From Papio anubis (taxonomy: Eukaryota > Chordata > Mammalia > Primates > Cercopithecidae), in assembly GCF_008728515.1 (NCBI RefSeq), contig NC_044996.1:104805467-104869466 (forward strand): DNA of 64,000 nt, given 5' to 3'. The notes under the pieces are model-generated. The model made no database searches, was not told where the DNA came from, and saw nothing but the letters and a program-made list of their open reading frames with translations. The position numbers were made by a program, and so were the translations under genes. Each line of letters begins with the position of its first letter. The first letter of the stretch is position 1. Below are positions 38,401-51,542 of the stretch, piece after piece.

Positions 38401-41400
38401 TAGCCAAAAGGTAGAAACAACCCAAATACCCATCAGCTGATGAATGGAATTTTTAAAATGCAGTATCTCTGTACAATGGAATATTGTTTTGCTGTAACAG
38501 TGTAACAAAGGAATGAAGTACTGATACATGTTACAATGTGGATAAATCTTGAAAACAGTATGCTGAGTGAAAGAAGCCAATCACATGTTATATTTATATG
38601 ACATGTCCATTTTATATAAATTCCATTTAGACTCCATTTATAAGAAATATCCGCACGGTGGCTCACGCCTGTAATCCCAGCACTTTGGGAGGCCGAGACG
38701 GGTGTATCACCTGAGGTCAGGAGTTTGAGACCAGCCTGACCAACAAGGAGAAACCCTGTCTCTACTAAAAATACAAAAAATTAGCCGGGCGTGTTGGCGC
38801 ATGCCTGTAATCCCAGCTACTCAGCGACTGAGGCAGGAGAATCGCTTGAACCTGGGAGGTGGAGGTTGCCGTGAGCCAAGATTGTGCTATTGCACTCCAG
38901 CCTGGGCAATAAGAGCGAAACTCCGTCTCAGAAAAGAAAAGAAAAGAAATGTCCAGAATAGGCAAATCCACAGAAGCAGAAGTAGATTAGTGGTTGCCAG
39001 GGCTTTGGGGAATGAGGGATGATAGCTAATGGGTATGGGGTTTCTTTTCGTGGCAATGAAAATGTTCTAAAGTTGACTGTAGTGATGGTTTCTTTAAATA
39101 TGCTGGAAACCACTGAATTGTAATGTGTAGATGGGTGAATTATATCTCAAGAAAGCTGTTTTTAAAAAAACACTTGAATAAATACTTGGAAAATAAGATT
39201 TCAAGAGGCCAGATGTGGTGGCTCATTCCTGTTATCACAGCACTTTGGGAGGCAGAGGTGAGAAGATTGCTTGAGCTCAGGAGTTCGAGACCAGCCTGGG
39301 CAACATGGCGAAACCCTGTAACTGTCTCCACAAAAAAATACAAAAATTAGCCGGGCGTGGCTGGGCACGGTGGTTCACACCTGTAATCCCAGCACTTTGG
39401 GAGGCCGAGGCGAGTGGATCACTTGAGTTCAGGAGTTCAAGACCAGCCTGGCCAGCATGGTGAAACCCCTAAATATACAAAAAAATACCTAAAGAAATTA
39501 GCCAGCTGTGGTGGTGTGTGCTACCAAAAAATACAAAAAAAATTAGCCAGCTGTGGTGGTGTGTGCTTGTAATCCCAGCTACTTGGGGGGCTGGGATGGG
39601 TGGATTGCTTGAGCCCAGGAGGTCAAGGTTGCAGTGAACTGTGGTGGCACCACTGTACTCCAGCCTGGGTGACAGAGTAAGACCCTGTCTCAGAAAAAAA
39701 AAGACAAAAAGAAAAATGTCCCTTGATCCATTCTCTCCTGCTGTCTCCCCATTTCTCTATCTGCCTCCTATACACATATCCAGCAAAGCATCTCAAAAAA
39801 GAGGTTTCATGCCTGTTCTCTTCTTCTCTGCCCTCACTTCCTCTTCAACCCACTCTGCCTCGGCTTCTGCCCCCGTCACTCCACTGCATCTATGACCTCA
39901 TCTCTCTTACCTCCCAGAGCCATTTGGCACTACTGGCTGCTCTTGAAACCCTCTTGGCTTTCCTTCCATCTCCCTGGCTCTTTCTGCTCAGCCTCCTTCT
40001 GAATGTCTTTTGGCCTTCCCCGGGACTCGGGGCCGGGCCTCTTCTGTTCCCTTCTTCTCTGGTGACATTGCCCAGGCCTGTGGTGTTAAATGCTAACTGG
40101 CTCCCAAATTGGTGGCTCTAGCCCTGCCCTCTCTTCTGAGTTCTAGACGCACACATCCAACTGCTTACTTGCCCCCTCCACTCCATCGCCTATGGAGCAC
40201 ATTTTATTTAGTTTGAAAGTAGAACAGTTTGTCTTTGCCCCCCTACCCTATGCCCATTCCCCATTACCAACTTTCTAGAATCACTCGTTTCATCTCTTTC
40301 CCTCTCAGTACCCCCTCTCTCCTTGTTTGTACCTGCAAAATACTTTTGGAATCCTCTTTTCCATCTCCACGTCACAACTCTCACCCTCCTACCAGGCCTC
40401 TACCTGGCCTCCTACCAGGCCTCTGCTGCTCTGAGCATCCGGTCCTTCACACAGCAGCATGTACAGTCTTCAAATGGGAATCAGATCATCCTAAAACCCT
40501 TGGATGGCTTCCTGATGGCCTTAGAATAAACCCCACACCTTTCCAGAGCCGATAAGGCCTGGCACGATTGGGCCTCTGTTTATTTTCCAGCCCCATCTCC
40601 TACTCAGCAAAGAGACAGTGGAGGATAGAGGCAATAACATGTTTCTCACTGCTGTGCGTTTGGCGTGTGGAACACGGTGGTATGCAGTACAATTTTAAGA
40701 CACTGCTTTCACTGCAAGGATGCCGCAGAGCCTCCCTGTTGGCTTCCAGTTCTGAAGAAAGGGAATAATTACTAAAATAAAATTTTAACAAGGCCAGGCA
40801 CAGTGGCTCACGCTTGTAATCCCAGCACTTTGGGAGGCCGAAGCAGGTGGATCACTTGACTCCAGGAGTTTAAGACCAGCCTGGGCAACATGGCGAAACC
40901 CCATGTCTACAAAAAATACAAAAAATTAGGCAAGCATGGTGGTGCATGCCTGTAATCCTCCCAGGTACTTGGGAGGTTGAGTTGGGAGGATCGCTTGAGC
41001 TTGGGAGTTTGAGGCTGCAGTGGGCTGTGATTGTGCCAGTGTACTCCAGTCTGGGCAACAGAGCAAGACCCTGTCTCTAAAAAACAAAACAAACACTTTA
41101 ACGTGGAAGAGATTGGCTTATATTGGTGAGAAAAATGCCAGACAGGACCTACCTTATAATGGAAAAGAAAAACTACTACACCTGATTTGGAGGTGACTAA
41201 GACCCCACTAACTTTGCATTTTCTTCCCAGCAACAGCTGAATTCAGCAGTTTCTTTTTTTTCCTTTTTGAGACAGGGTCTTGCGCTGTCGCCCAGGCTTG
41301 AGTGCAGTTGCACAGTCTCAATTCACTGCAAACTCCACCTCCTGGGCTCAAGTGATCTTCCCATTTCAGCCTCCGAAGTAGCTGGTACTACAGGTGTATG

Positions 41401-44400
41401 CCACTATGCCTGACTAATTTTTTTTATTTTTTATTTTTCAGAGCTTCTTTTCCTCAGTTTCATGGCATTAGTTTGCCTGTGGTAAGTTAGTTAGCTTCTT
41501 CGTTAACCTTTGTAGCATTCATAATAGACTTCTTTTTTTTTTTTTTTTTTTTTTTAAGACAGAGCCTCACTCTGTTGCCCAGGCTGGAGAGTAGTGGAGC
41601 AATCTTGGCTCACTGCAACCTCTGCCTCCTGAGTTCAAGCGATTCTCCTGCCTTAGCTTCCCAAGTAGCTGGGATTACAGGCACGTGCCGCCACACCCGG
41701 CTGGTTTTTGTATTTTTAGTAGAGATGGGGTTTCACCGTGTTGGCCAGGCTGGTCTTGAACTCCTGACCTCAGGTGATCCACCCGCCTTGGCCTCCCAAA
41801 GTGCTGGGATTACAGATGTGCGCCCGGCCCATAATAGATTTCTTTCAGAGGGTCAGCATGTCTGTGGCTATTAAGGCACAGAAAGATAGTGATGGTACTG
41901 GCTACTGTACCTGTTGATAGGGGCCAGCCAGGGTTTACAAAATTCTGAATTATGTGGGACTCAGGTGTATGATTTCGCCACCATCAGGAACGTAGCGCTG
42001 ACTCTCCTTGGCATACATGAACACTTACCCCAGCCTTTTCAGAATGCTTTCATGAGCAGCCCTGTAGGAGGCATTGTAGTTGCTTGCCTATTGAGATGTG
42101 TTTTCAATGGAACAGGTCTCTTAAATAAAATAGGTCTTTTTTGTTGTTTTTTGTTTTTGTTTCTGTTTTGAAACAGGGTCTTGCTCTCTTGTCCAGGCTG
42201 GAGTGCAGTGGTGTAATCAGAGCTTATTGCAACCTTGAACTCCTGGGCTCAAGCAATCCTCTTGCCTCAGCCTCTTGAGTACCTGGGACTATAGCACACA
42301 CCACCATGCATGGCTAATTTTTTTTTTTAAATAGAGATGGGAGTGTTGCTTTGTTGCCCAGGCTGGCCTCAAACTCCTGGGCTCAAGCGATCCTCCTGCT
42401 TTTGCCTCCCAAAGTGCTGGGATTACAGGAATGAGCCACTGTACCCAGCCTATTTAGAGTTTATTGTGAGTAACTTTTTGTTACTTCCTTGGCAGGAGAG
42501 TACCCTTGTGATTCTTAGCCTAGTAAAGTTGTTGCATCCCGATATAAGTTGAGCAATATTTCAGGAAAGAAATACGCCCAAGCTTTCCTGTAACACCATT
42601 TTGGGAGTCTGTGCCATAAAATCCTACTAAAGGCAAGATCCTGCTAGCTTGAGGCCCTTCTGGTATATCTAGTATCTCCCATCCCCGGATTCTATCTGTA
42701 ACTCCTATGTGGGTCCTACTCGCCTTGCACCATCTACATAATAATTGCCTGCATTGATGTCCTGGTTACTGGCATGTACCGAGCACTGTGCTAGTGCTAT
42801 ACCTGCTTTCTCTTATTTCATTCTCACAATATCCTTTGAAGTAGATAAGGACAGTTATCCCCCATTTACTGATAAGGAATCTGAGGGTGACTTGACCAAG
42901 GTCACAGTTGGCAAATGACAGAGCTGGCGTTTGAACCCAGTTTTCACTCCAAAGCCCAGACTCTTAATGTATTACTTCCATACCGAACTTCCTCAAGTCG
43001 TTTAGAATCTGTCCACTTTTATTTTATTTTTTTTGTTTTTTTTTTTTTTTTTTTGAGACTGAGTCTGGCTCTGTGTCCCAGGCTGGAGTGCAGTGGCCGG
43101 ATCTCAGCTCACTGCAAGCTCCGCCTCCCGGGTTTACGCCATTCTCCTGCCTCAGCCTCCGGAGTAGCTGGGACCACAGGCGCCCGCCACCTCGCCCGGC
43201 TAGTTTTTTGTATTTTTTAGTAGAGACGGGGTTTCACCGTGTTAGCCAGGATGGTCTCGATCTCCTGACCTTGTGATCCGCCCGTCTCAGCCTCCCAAAG
43301 TGCTGGGATTACAGGCTTGAGCCACCGTGCCCGGCTTTTATTTTATTTTTAAATCTTTTTATTTAACAACTCAACCACTGAAATTTCAGTAAGGAAAAGA
43401 AAAAAGGTGCCTTCTACTCATGCTTTCTGTTTATATGCCATTAAGACAGGATGGAAAGCCAGTTATATCATATGTATCTAATAGCAGGGATAGTACAACC
43501 CTTCAGTTATTGCCCTTGACCAAGGTTTAGCTGTGACACTGTTTCCCTACTTGCATTTTGGGCCCATGAGGCTCTAAGTTGAAACCTCAGTGCGTAAGAG
43601 AATTTCAGTCATCATTTGGAAAACAGACAAGTAACCATCGCCTTTCCATCTCCTAGAGTTGGAAGAGGCTCAGGTCCCCCTCCTCCCTCCCTTGCTATAG
43701 GCCTTCATGCCCCGAGGACTAGCAGACAAACGAGGACCTGAGGAATGTGATGCGGTTGCTCTTTTAAGTCTCATCAACTCCTGCGATCACTTCGTGGTTG
43801 ATCGAAAGAAAGTCACAGAGGTAAGAGCTTTCAGATTCAAAAGCATACCCTGAGTTTGTTGGGTCTATGCTGTGAGAGCCAGTCATGAGATACACCTGTG
43901 ATGCTAAGCCAGCCATGCAGGTATAGCACGTAGTAGTTCCCCGGAACAGTGGTGTACAAAGAAAGTTAGACTTGGGTTCAAAGTTGGCATCACTAAGCAA
44001 GCTAGTGTGACTCATATCATGTCTTCTGTGATGTCCAAGAACCCCAGTGCAAATGCAGTCAAGAGTAGTTCTCCTGAATTAGTTTCCTAACAACTCATTG
44101 TGCCGTTTGCCGCTGAAGTAGATGAACCTAAAAGTCTCTTCCCTGTTCTGCCATAAACAGAACCAAAATAATTTTCCTTATTAAAAAAAATACAGAACAT
44201 TGCATCATTCTGCCTGTTGTATGCCAGCGTTGGAATCCTACCCTTCTGAATCTCATTGGCTAAGCAGCTGCAAGACCAAATGATATGGAACTGAAGAAAA
44301 CTTGAATACTGATGGTAACAGTGTCAGAATAGATCACTGTGCTTGTTAGATTTCCTCTGGGAAATTTAAATTTTTCTCTAGTTCACCAGAGAACAATTCA

Positions 44401-47400
44401 TACATTTATTACCCTGAAGGTCATTGGAAAGAGTATATAGCTATACCTGGATTATTTATAATAGGTAGAGAAAATGCATGTATCTTTTGTCTGCATACCA
44501 GCAACTACCAGGATTGAGACTCCTTTATGATATCAGCAGAAACAAAGAACTATCATAGTAGTTGAACCCTTTGATATCTTTTAACCAAACTGTGGAAGAC
44601 TATATGAATTATATATTAATACATGATTAGACAAGACCATTTTTCTAAAGATAGTGGCCAAAGTTTATTTTCTTTTCATCATGGTTTCCACATCAGGAAA
44701 CTCCCTAGACGCAGCTTCCTGGTGCTCCAACAGTATTTAAAAGACTTTTGTGTTGGCTGCTTCATCCTGTGGGTATACCCAGAGCCAATGAGCTTGTTCT
44801 TTGGCAGGTTGTTTTAAGTTAAGGGATTTTGGGGGAATGTGGAATATCCAGCTGGCCACAAGACTTCAAGGGCTAAGGATAGTTGTAGGCTTATTTGTAT
44901 TTCTTACACTGACTAATGTATTATTTGTGTGACTGGGGATTGAACAATCCCTCACGCCTCAGCGGCACCAACAGGTACCTACAGGTTATGTTAGGAATTT
45001 CGGGATTGCTTGGAAATCAGCTCCAGAGACTCAAGGAGGGAGAAAAGGCTGAACTGTTACCCAGGAGCCATCTTTTTATTCCTAGAATCCTGTGGCCATA
45101 ATCTGACTTATTGTCATGTCTTATGTGTCCTGCATGATTTTTTAAAATTTCAAATTAGTTGTCATAAAAATCTAAATTTCCAGTTTCTCATGAAAAATCA
45201 GAAGATCTGGGAACATAGGCTCATACAACTCCCATGGCAACAAGCCGCATGTTAAGTAGAGGCTGCCCCTTCAGATAGGGCCTCTGCTGTCCAGTTAGCT
45301 CTGAACCAGTCTTTTAGTAGGGAGATGACTCCTTACCATTACACATGGCCAGCTTCCCTTAGGCTACCTGCCTGACCCTTGAAGACAGAAGGAGAACTTC
45401 ACTTCTTGGTGTCTGCCCTCTAGACAGGATGGAACTAAATATGGATCTGACTTACGGGGCTGGAGGGCTGAAGTGTCCTCCACTCTGATACAGGTACATG
45501 CCAGCTTATGCCCATGATCCCAAGAAAGTTCCAGGCCTTCTCTTCTGACGACTGCTTTTGTTAATTTGTAATTAACAAAGCCTTTCTATGATTTTTCTTT
45601 GGGGTCAAAGATCTCAGTTTACCCCATTGTTTGATTTTGAAGCCTTTTATCTTTTTGTCTTTCTGCAGGTAATTAAATGTCGTAATGAGATCATGCACTC
45701 TTCAGAGATGAAAGTATCTTCTACGTGGCTTCGAGATTTTCAGATGAAGATCCAAAATTTTCTGAATGAATTCAGGAACATCCCAGAGATTGTGGCAGTA
45801 TACTCCAGAATAGAACAGGTAAAAATCATGTTTAATAGTTCTGGCATACAGAATGAAGGGACAGAAAACAACAACAGCCACACATTTAGAATTTGAAGTT
45901 TATTAGATTTAACCTAAATGTTAGAATGTAAGCAGGGGAAAGAATGCTGATATGAAATGTGCAATTATACTGGGCTGAGAAACTTTTCTGTGGTCACGGT
46001 GCACTATTAATATGGATCCAGTTCATTATGTTTAATTACAAATTATTTGAGTAATTCAGTGGAATGCATTTTACATGAAATCAGTTCATATATTTGTGTG
46101 GCAATCCCTCAGCTGTTGACATCTGACTGGGCTGTTCACATCCCTGAGGAAGATCAGCGAGATGGGTGTGAATGTGAAACGGGAACTTACCTGAGTGAGA
46201 GCCAAGTCAATGAAATAGAAATGCAGTTACTAAAGGAGAAACTTCAAGAGATATATCTTCAAGCAGAAGAACAAGAGGTGTTGCCTGAAGAGGTAAAAGA
46301 AAAGTGTTATAGGCTCCGTGTGAGTAAACAACACAAAGAAAGATTCTGGGGAGGAAGAGTAGCTCATCTTAACAAATAATTAATGGTGGTTTTGATTTAT
46401 AAGTCAAATAATTTCCAGAAGTGTGAATATGCTTTTGGCACAAATTAATATTACCTCTTAACAAATATTTTCACTTTCACATCAGCAAACATTTGAGTGC
46501 CTAATCTGTGCCACAAAGTGGAAAAATCTGGTAAGGGCTACAATAGAATTCTGAAAAAAATGCTCCAGACGTTCTCTGCTGGTCAGGGGGATTGCCAAAA
46601 AAAAGATTTTGCTAAGAAGATGCTGTTGAGCTGTGACTCACAGAATCAAATAAGAGTCTGACAAATTGGCAAGAGAAAAAGATGATTCTTGACAGAGAGC
46701 ACAGTACTTGCAAAAGCAGGGAAGGATAGTCTAAGCCTGGGCAAGGACAAGTGAGCACAGGAGCCATGGCCAGGTTTGAGGATGGTAAAGTGGGCTGGAG
46801 CCACATGCCGAAAGGTTTTCTAGGCCATGCCACAGAGTTTTGGCTTCATTCCCAAAAAGCAGTCAAGAAAGGGTAATAGGATCAGATACAGCTTTTAGAA
46901 AGTTAACTCTTGTGGTAGCTGGAGGTTGGATGAGTGGCTAGCAACTACCCAGAAGGCTCTTGCAGTCGTGTGAAGGCGAGAGAGAACAGAAACTAGGGGC
47001 TGTGGAGGAACTGGATTCTGGAGGCAGTACCTGGGCAGAACTGATGGATCTTGGTGGCCAGGGAGATTACTTGGAGCATGGCATGGGGCTGGAAAAGGGT
47101 GGAGAAGGTAGGGAGGGGAGTGTTTAAAGAATCATCAATGTTTCTAGTTTAGGACCTGCAGGCTAATGATGGTCTAAACTCCCAGGTACAGGAGGAACAA
47201 ATCTCCTTTGTCACATGCAAGGTATAAAATAAATTAACAGTAGTTGAATTATATTCCAGCAAGGTTCAGAAATATTCCAGTACTGGCTGGATTAGACTTC
47301 TAGATCACCAGGAGATCTTGGAAAAATCATTTCACCTCTCCATTCCTCCTTGTCCAAGGAAAGTAGTTTTGCTGGTTACCTCATTAAACATAGGGAGGGT

Positions 47401-50400
47401 TTATTAAATGCAAATTCACGGAACCATGCTCCTTGCAGGTAACTATGCCTGTATTAACCATTCCAGCTTTGATCCAGGTGCTTCATTCAGCATGGTGAGC
47501 CCCTTTAGCACAAGGACTTGGTACCCCTGGTTTTTTGGGTGTGCCTACCATGGTACACCATAGGTATTTAAAATGATGTATTAGAATGTTTAATCTTCTC
47601 TTTTCTAAATCCGTGTGTTTCGGTTCCTGTCTTTATTTTATAATGCCATTAGAGCCCCAGTTTTCTTTCTGCTGCTGTTTTCAGAAGCTAGAGCCAGGAG
47701 TTTGTGTCAGTTGAGAGCTGGAAGGGAACCTGGCAGTCATCTTATATCCCCTGCTTTGCATGTGAGGCAAGGGCCCCAAAGAGCTTGCACTGGGGCTCAG
47801 GGCTGGCCCGCAGGTCTCCCCCTTCTGATCCTGTGGCTTCCTGCCTGCTGTGCTGCAGATCTTATATACTGAGGAGCTGGCAGCTGTAAGTTTTGAACCC
47901 CCATTATCTCTGTTTTACAGAAAGGAAATAGGGATTAATTGGCTTGTTCTCTGGGTGGAGTCTCTAGGTGGAGTTAATAAATTCTCATTTTTCATGCTTT
48001 CTCTTCAGCAGACCATGGCATTTCTCATAATATTTCAATTGATCAAAATGTGAGGATTGATTGGCATGTTATCTCAAAAAAGTTGGAAGTCAGGTTTCTG
48101 TGTATATGAAATTTGACGTCTTCTGAAAGTTCAGTACCCTATATGATTATCCATGTTCTTTCGGGTTAGTTGCCAAAGTCAGAGGATTTGTTAAGACCAG
48201 ATTTCAATGAATCTAAAATGCTGTCAATTGTAAAATATACCATTATTTTAGTTACTTCTAAGAAAGAAAAAACAATGCTGCCCGTTTATTATAAGACACT
48301 ATCAATGGTAAGATGCATTCTCATTTGAGATGTTAGAATAGGAAAAAATGTGCATCCTGGGATCAGGAAATACAGTGATTGTATTATGACCCCAGGGCTT
48401 TTATTATAAATGTTATCAAGAACTATTTCTTGTTTTTGTTAAAACAGTAGGGGTAAAGGCGAGGTGCGATGGCTCTGACCTATAATCCCGGCACTTTTGG
48501 AGGCCAAGGTGAAAGGATCACTTGAGCCCAGGAGTTTGGGACCAGCCTGAGCAACATAGGGAGACCCCATCTCTTGAAACAAACTAACAAACCAAAAGAA
48601 GTAGGGGTAGGGTTAGAAAGCTAAGTTGAGAAAAATGATTGATAGCAGTAATTCAGTGTGACACCTCCTGCAAACACATCATGGAGTGCCACAGAGAGCT
48701 TACCATCTCCACAGTTTTCTATTAGTTTGGTGAACCTTAAAGGTATAAAACAGTAGAAAAAGTGGGCTCACGTTAAAATACACTGTGCATGTATTGCTGT
48801 GATTGTGAGATTTTACTCTGCTGTGGAGCCAAATGGCAGTAGCAGCTGCTCAGCCCCTTGTAACATGGAGTTTGTGTCGGCCATGGGCTCATCTGCCCCA
48901 GGATTCGGCTGCCACCTAAGTGCCCTTCACATAGTCCTGCCAGCCCTCATTGCTCTGTTAGGATCTGGGAGTTAAAAAAAAAAATCCAACTAAAGTACAT
49001 TGAGCACAGTTAGTGGCTAAAAAACATGAAAATAATTTTCACAGACTTTAAAATCAAGACTGATTTCTTAAACCCTGGTGAGGGAGCCACCTTCACAGAG
49101 ACCTGCAGGGAAGCTTAGGGATAAGGGATGATGACAGCGTGTACTCAAGGTCACTGGGGAAAGGATAGAAAATGGCACTTCATTCGTTATATTCAAGAAA
49201 TTTTTATTGAGCACCTACTGTGTGCCAGGCACAGTTCTAGAAGCTTGGTATGCATCAGTGAGTGAAACAGACAAAGATCTCCAGAGTGGGAGACAGATAC
49301 TAAACAGTAAACATAATAAGGTCATGATGTGGGGCAGTAGAAGGAGAAATCCAGTGTAGAGCAGAGGGAGGGTGATCAGGATTGGCAGAGTGGGGACGAA
49401 TGTCAGGTTGCAGTAGAGTAATTAGGGTGGCCTCTTTGAGAGGGTGAGACTTAGCAGTACCTTGAAGGAGGTGAGGATTAACCATGCGTGTATCTGGGGG
49501 AAGAGGATTTGAAAGAATAGTGGGTGAAGAGGTCAGAGAAGTGAAGGGAGAAGAAGCAGGTCCTACTGGGCCTTGTGAGCCATTGGGATGACAAAAGGAG
49601 CCCCTGGCTGCAGTGGTGAGGGTACCCTGGGGTACTGGAGGGGAGGGGCCAAGATAGAAGCAGGGCGACTGGTAGGAGGCTACTGCAGTGGACCAGGTAA
49701 AGGATGGTGGTAGCCAGGCTGAGGGTAGAAGTGTAGAGGTGATGTGAAGGTGTGCCAGTGTGGCATGTGAGAGAAAGAAAGAGATCAAAGCAAGGCCAAG
49801 AGTTTTGGCTTAGGTGACTGGAAGAGTGAAGTTGCCGAGCGTCTTTTGCCTCCAACAGTAGACCAGCACGTAGTAGACTGTGAGTAAATTGGACATTTAT
49901 TAAATGAATGTAGTTAGGGAGGAGGGAATGGACCAAAGCTGCTAAGTGCTTTTAGTAGTTTATTTCTGATCCTCACCAGAATCCTAGGTGGTGTTGGTAT
50001 CATCATCCTTAATTTGTGTACCTAGAAGTAAGCTCAGAGAGGTCAGATGTCTTGGCCAAAGTCACACAGCTAATTAAGTGACAAAGCTGGGCTTCAGTGT
50101 CCAAGTCTGAATATTCTGCGTTCCAAATTTTTCTAGTACTTTCAGTTTTTCCATCTCTACTTTCTCCTCCCCCTTTACATATAAACATACAAAGCCTTCT
50201 CTGTTCTTAATACTTTTTTTAAAGCCTCCTTTTGATTCATCCTGCCAACCCCAAGCTAAAATAATCACCCCATCCAGAACATCTCTTAAGCACATTTCAA
50301 GAGTAAATGCATTTGTTGCATTTCACAAAGGAGAAAACAAGTCCAAGAAATGTCAGCTATGGGACACTCATGTTGAAGATAATGGAAAAGAAAGGCAATT

Positions 50401-51507
50401 TGGGATGGAAAAGAGAACTGAAACCTTGAACAAAAGAAAAGAAACTAAGTAGAACAGAGCACATCAGTCCTGAGAGTCTGCAGGGGGGGTCAGGAGGTGG
50501 CAGCAGAAGGACCACCGTTCCCAGGTTATCATGTGAGAAAGTCTCCGCACAAGTGGAGGGGCACCCCACTGAGGGCAAAAGTCTATCTGGGAGTATGCGT
50601 GTGGTGCCCAGGCCCTGCTGGTGCCATCACGGACATCTGATCAGAGCCTCAGGAGGACCCTGGGGTGTGTCTAGGGCAACGGGCACGGTCACTGAGAGCT
50701 AACGATGCAGTGCCCACAGTTCCTAACGCATGCTGTGAACCATGTCATCCGTGTGATCTTCATTTCACATGTCTGTGGCTTTCAGATTTATTATTTAAAG
50801 CCCAAGCATCTTGCAGGAGCTCTAGGCTAGTTTCCAGCTGTGTATTAACCAGCTCCTGAAGGGCACATTCCCGGTCTACTTACTGACCAATCGGAAACCC
50901 TCTGATCATCTGCAGCTCCTCCCTGTCCCTCCCCACTCCCTGTGCGTCCTGGCCACAGCCTTAGCCAGTCATTCACCTCCCTCCCATCCCCAGCGTCCAT
51001 CATCTGGCATCCGGCTCTTTCATTTGCTTACTTCACAATAACGTGAGTATTTGCTGGGGTTCCACACCAGACCTACTGCATGGGAATCAGTGACATACAC
51101 TCTGCAGTTTAAGAGCTACTGCTCTCTTAGGGCAGAGTGCTCCGTTACTTTTCTTCATTAGATTTATATAACCCTGACTTGACTTGCAGTTGAGGGTTCC
51201 CCATTTAAAAGCATTCATCGCTGGGCATCGTGGCTCATGCCTGTAATCCCAGCATTTTGGGAGGCCGAAGTGGGCAAATCACCTGAGGTCAGGAGTTTGA
51301 GACCAGCCTGGCCAACATGGCGAAACCCCGTCTCTACTAAAAACAAAAATTAGCCGGGTGTGGTAGCAGGCTCCTGTAATCCCAGTTAGGAGGCTGAGGC
51401 AAGAGAATCACTTGATCCCAGGAGGCGGAGGTTGCAGTGAGCCAAGATCGCACCATTGCACTCCAGCCTGGGCAACAGAGTGAGATACTGTCTCAAAAAA
51501 ACAAAAA

Positions 51508-51542
<35 letters not shown>

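Noticed and set aside
49300..49936. Two minus-strand frames of 152-162 codons
   Set aside because: They lie in an L2 LINE fragment and carry no recognisable reverse transcriptase or other domain.
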